Below are positions 5,725 to 7,793 of a stretch of 7,793 nt of DNA, piece by piece (the stretch's first letter is position 1; each line of letters opens with the position of its first letter). Location: positions 1 to 7,793 of the forward strand of contig CALCSS010000053.1 of assembly GCA_937893835.1 (NCBI GenBank). The letters run 5' to 3'. Under the pieces are notes generated by a model. The model saw only the letters and a program-made list of their open reading frames with translations, was not told where the DNA came from and did not search any database. The position numbers and the translations under genes are program-made. Source of the stretch: an uncultured Fidelibacterota bacterium (GTDB taxonomy: Bacteria; Fidelibacterota; Marinisomatia; Marinisomatales; UBA1611).

Positions 5725-7206
5725 ATGAAGATATTGAGATATTTTGTCCAGACCATCATTTGCTATGGGGTCCTGTTCGCTCAGGAACTACCCTATGGAA
5801 AACCAAACTTCTTTCAAATGAAAGAAGATCCTAAAACAAAAGAGCTCACACTGGCTACAGGGTCAGTGATACCTCAATATGTCATTGACAAGATCGAACC
5901 GGTCAAACATCTATCATATGATATTTACCATTTGAGGATCACAACTGGCAAGGATGACCCAGTGCGCTTTGAACTTGTGCCAGAGAATTTCAGTGATGAG
6001 ATGGAACTTTTTTTCATTGATCTAGAGATAAATGGATGGGTGGGGCCTTACTCAAAAACGGTCATTAGAAATGGTGCCAATTTGGTCTCTGGTGGACTAG
6101 GGTCAAAAAATATCCTGATAGAGGTGTCTGTGCCTCAGGGCGAGGAGATGAGATTCCCTGTTGGTAGGATGATCATCCCAAATGGTAGACCTGATAATTT
6201 TGATGAGATCATGCAACAAGGCAGGAAAAGAAAGATCTTACCGGTACCGAATGAGATCAAGGAAAATGGATCAGGAGACCCTGAATCAAATGGCATGCGA
6301 ATTGATCGAGACCATCTTAGGAATATTCTACTGTGTGGTTACTGGCCTCCGACAAATGAGATGGTGCGTCCATTCAGCACAAATGAAGAACTAAATCCTG
6401 ATGGATGGATAGGAGACAATTGGGAAGAAAGAGGATATGACATCCACTCATATTTTCCCACATTTGATCCACCTGATTGTGAAGGCTGTGGACAAGGAGA
6501 AGGAGACCTTGAGGTCGACTATCAGGATACTTCAGAGGACTGGTGGAACATAGTCGACAGCATAAATCCTGTTGCGATCATTACGTTTAGCAGAGGAGGC
6601 ATAGACTACAGATGGGAGTTAGAGTGGATGACAACCAACTGGGATGAGTCCCAATGGATCGATGATTTTGAGGAACCACTTCTTCCCACACCAAGTCCCC
6701 CAGACTCGACCTGGCCCCATAATGCGCCTCGTTATTCATCCTTGCCAATGGATTCAATTGAAACAGCAATGAACCTATCAGGACTCAACATATACCCAGT
6801 GATCGATTATACATTCGGTACAGGAAACTACCTCTCTGAGTATTTGGGATACCATGGGGTATGGTATAAGGCGCAAATGGACTCTTTGAATCAGATCGAT
6901 CGATCCTGTTATCTTGCAGGTCACATACATGTGGGTGGTCTTGCAGATTGGGGTGAGGCGCTTGAGGCTGTCAATATTACATTGAGAGAGGTGATAGATG
7001 TGCTTGATGAGAATATTACTCTCATGGGTGATGTGAACTTTGATGGGTCTGTCTCCATACTGGATCTCTATTTCATTATATCATACCTAATGCAAGAGGT
7101 CGAATTTGATTATAATGCAATGCTGATCGCTGATGTCACCTATGATCAAATGATAGATGTCTTCGACATACTTCAATTATCTGATATCTTATCAAACTCA
7201 CAATAA
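5725..7206 (+). CDS. Exported pyroglutamyl-peptidase I (C15)-like protein with a C-terminal dockerin-like tail; Cys nucleophile replaced by Ser
   Basis: Numbering is from the ATG at 5725 (493 aa; 498 aa if 5710 is used). A Sec signal peptide (residues 1 to about 20, ending VLFAQ) is followed by an unrecognised beta-rich region (about 22-155) and a polar linker. Residues about 199-425 follow the layout of peptidase C15 (pyrrolidone carboxyl peptidase). ILLCGYWPP matches the N-terminal strand and loop. INPVAIITFSRGG leads to Glu300 with Asn305 five residues on, as in the family's Glu motif. APRYSSLPMDSI matches the AAYFSTLP-type segment. GTGNYLSEYLG matches AGxYLCN, but with Ser371 where the catalytic Cys should be. 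AGHIHVGG supplies the likely His402. A CEGC pair (252-255) sits in a loop. A dockerin-like tail ends the protein. Family members are normally about 200-220 aa and cytoplasmic, so export plus extra domains is unusual. Activity is unproven; it may be a Ser-type hydrolase or a dead binding domain. Confidence 0.7.
   Translation: MKILRYFVQTIICYGVLFAQELPYGKPNFFQMKEDPKTKELTLATGSVIPQYVIDKIEPVKHLSYDIYHLRITTGKDDPVRFELVPENFSDEMELFFIDLEINGWVGPYSKTVIRNGANLVSGGLGSKNILIEVSVPQGEEMRFPVGRMIIPNGRPDNFDEIMQQGRKRKILPVPNEIKENGSGDPESNGMRIDRDHLRNILLCGYWPPTNEMVRPFSTNEELNPDGWIGDNWEERGYDIHSYFPTFDPPDCEGCGQGEGDLEVDYQDTSEDWWNIVDSINPVAIITFSRGGIDYRWELEWMTTNWDESQWIDDFEEPLLPTPSPPDSTWPHNAPRYSSLPMDSIETAMNLSGLNIYPVIDYTFGTGNYLSEYLGYHGVWYKAQMDSLNQIDRSCYLAGHIHVGGLADWGEALEAVNITLREVIDVLDENITLMGDVNFDGSVSILDLYFIISYLMQEVEFDYNAMLIADVTYDQMIDVFDILQLSDILSNSQ
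7021..7191 (+). other. Dockerin type I-like domain (protein domain)
   Basis: Residues about 433-490 of the C15-like protein hold two calcium-loop/helix halves. The first, GDVNFDGSVSILDLYFIISYL, is a canonical D-x-N-x-D-G-x6-D loop followed by a helix. The second, ADVTYDQMIDVFDILQLSDIL, keeps the outer Asp residues but has Thr and Gln in place of Asn and Gly. Dockerins bind cohesins in cellulosomes. In non-cellulolytic bacteria they often end secreted proteins with no known partner. No cohesin is present in this window. Confidence 0.75.
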
Positions 7207-7216
7207 TGATACTATA

Positions 7217-7250
7217 AACTCTGGTTCTAATCCCTATCATAAGCAGAGTT
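7217..7250 (+). terminator. 7-bp perfect inverted repeat between genes; weak terminator candidate
   Basis: AACTCTG (7217-7223) and CAGAGTT (7244-7250) are exact reverse complements around a 20-nt loop, just after the stop at 7206. No T-run follows (the next bases are gtccttatcg), the stem is short and the loop long, so intrinsic termination would be poor. It could end the operon weakly, or be an operator-like site or leader hairpin for the next gene, since the right arm lies 11 bases before its ATG. Confidence 0.3.
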
Positions 7251-7261
7251 GTCCTTATCGT

Positions 7262-7793
7262 ATGAAATGTAAATTTTCCACCATGATCAGGCGCATTATA
7301 TCCTTTATTTTTATCATTTCAGTCTTGGTCTGTCAATCTAGAGTAGAGATGAACGAATTGATCAGGTCCGAGGGCGCATGGTATATAATAGGGGAAAGCC
7401 GACCTTTTACTGGGGTCTCATATGTTGTATCAGATCATTCAGAGAAAAAGATCCAGGAAAGTAAATACTCAAAGGGACAGCTCCACGGTGTACATACAGA
7501 GTGGTGGGAGAATGGAAAGAGAAAGAGACACGGTAGGTATAAGCTAGGAAAACGTCACGGTAGGTGGGTCGAATACCATGAAAATGGAAACATAAGATCT
7601 GAGAATAATTTTAAGGAAGGGATCCAAGATGGTTCCTCAACTCAATGGTACGAAGGTGGCGAAAAGTACTCTAAGGGTAAATACTCAAATGGTGAACGGA
7701 TAGAGCTGTGGGAGTACTGGGACCAGAGTGGACGTTCGATCCAATATGCATGCATTAAAACCAATTATGGTGAGATAATTATCGATCTATTTG
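7262..7793 (+). CDS. Exported MORN/YwqK-type repeat protein, apparently fused to a cyclophilin-type peptidyl-prolyl isomerase (partial, 3' end outside window)
   Basis: The frame is open for 177 codons from the ATG at 7262 to the right edge. A hydrophobic segment (about residues 11-24, IISFIFIISVLVC) behind basic residues indicates export. A lipoprotein site at Cys24 is possible, but Val at -1 is atypical. Residues about 66-160 carry MORN-variant repeats of the YwqK type: the motifs GQLHGVHTEWWENGK, GKRHGRWVEYHENGN, IQDGSSTQWYEGGE and a degenerate GERIELWEYWDQSGR. At about 165-177 the sequence changes to IKTNYGEIIIDLF, which matches the first beta-strands of cyclophilin-type peptidyl-prolyl cis-trans isomerases (typical start: T-N-x-G-x-I-x-I-E-L-F). 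The rest of that domain lies beyond the window, so the fusion call rests on 13 residues. An alternative start is Met8 at 7283; neither ATG has a good Shine-Dalgarno. Role unknown; perhaps a periplasmic or surface folding factor. Confidence 0.75.
   Translation, partial: MKCKFSTMIRRIISFIFIISVLVCQSRVEMNELIRSEGAWYIIGESRPFTGVSYVVSDHSEKKIQESKYSKGQLHGVHTEWWENGKRKRHGRYKLGKRHGRWVEYHENGNIRSENNFKEGIQDGSSTQWYEGGEKYSKGKYSNGERIELWEYWDQSGRSIQYACIKTNYGEIIIDLF

Noticed and set aside
7204..7217. Another TAATG stop-start overlap at the end of the C15-like gene
   Set aside because: Translation from the ATG at 7206 meets a stop after three codons, so it does not start a gene.

Overview
The window looks like a piece of a chromosome from an uncultured or marine bacterium of the Fibrobacterota-Chlorobiota-Bacteroidota (FCB) side of the tree, most plausibly Candidatus Neomarinimicrobiota (SAR406/Marinimicrobia) or a near neighbour. 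The evidence is indirect. A very large secreted subtilase ends in the NYPNPFNP type of C-terminal type IX secretion (T9SS) sorting domain that is common in those groups. Other exported proteins carry a dockerin-like tail or MORN-type repeats. The DNA is moderately AT-rich. No rRNA, tRNA, CRISPR, insertion sequence, phage gene or attachment site is visible, and gene density is high.

Layout. At the left edge (1-36, minus strand) the first 12 codons of a divergent gene are visible; they resemble the start of a GspF/PilC-type inner-membrane secretion protein. On the plus strand, 85-1434 encodes a membrane-bound lysophospholipid acyltransferase (PlsC-like) with a long C-terminal membrane extension. 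After a 152-bp gap come three tightly packed plus-strand genes. The first (1587-2378) is a membrane-anchored or exported protein made almost entirely of a 23-residue Gly-rich repeat. The second (2378-5710) is an S8 subtilisin-like protease with an Ig-like domain, an eight-repeat FG-GAP beta-propeller and a T9SS sorting tail. The third (5725-7206) is an exported protein containing a divergent pyroglutamyl-peptidase I (peptidase C15)-like domain followed by a dockerin-like tail. The first junction is a one-base TAATG overlap with a near-perfect Shine-Dalgarno; the second has only 14 bases between stop and preferred start. They therefore look like one translationally coupled operon for surface or extracellular proteins. 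After 55 bp holding an imperfectly terminator-like inverted repeat, a fifth plus-strand gene (7262 to the right edge, incomplete) encodes an exported MORN/YwqK-type repeat protein that appears to run into a cyclophilin-type peptidyl-prolyl isomerase domain.

How they may work together (inference). The three-gene operon would deliver a repeat scaffold, a cell-surface or released protease, and a second peptidase-fold protein to the cell exterior. The protease has an intact Asp/His/Ser triad. The C15-like protein keeps the Glu and His positions, but Ser replaces the nucleophilic Cys, so it is either a changed enzyme or a catalytically dead binding protein. The most interesting items are this Cys-to-Ser C15-like dockerin protein, the 23-residue repeat protein with a higher-order 69-residue periodicity, and the MORN-cyclophilin fusion.
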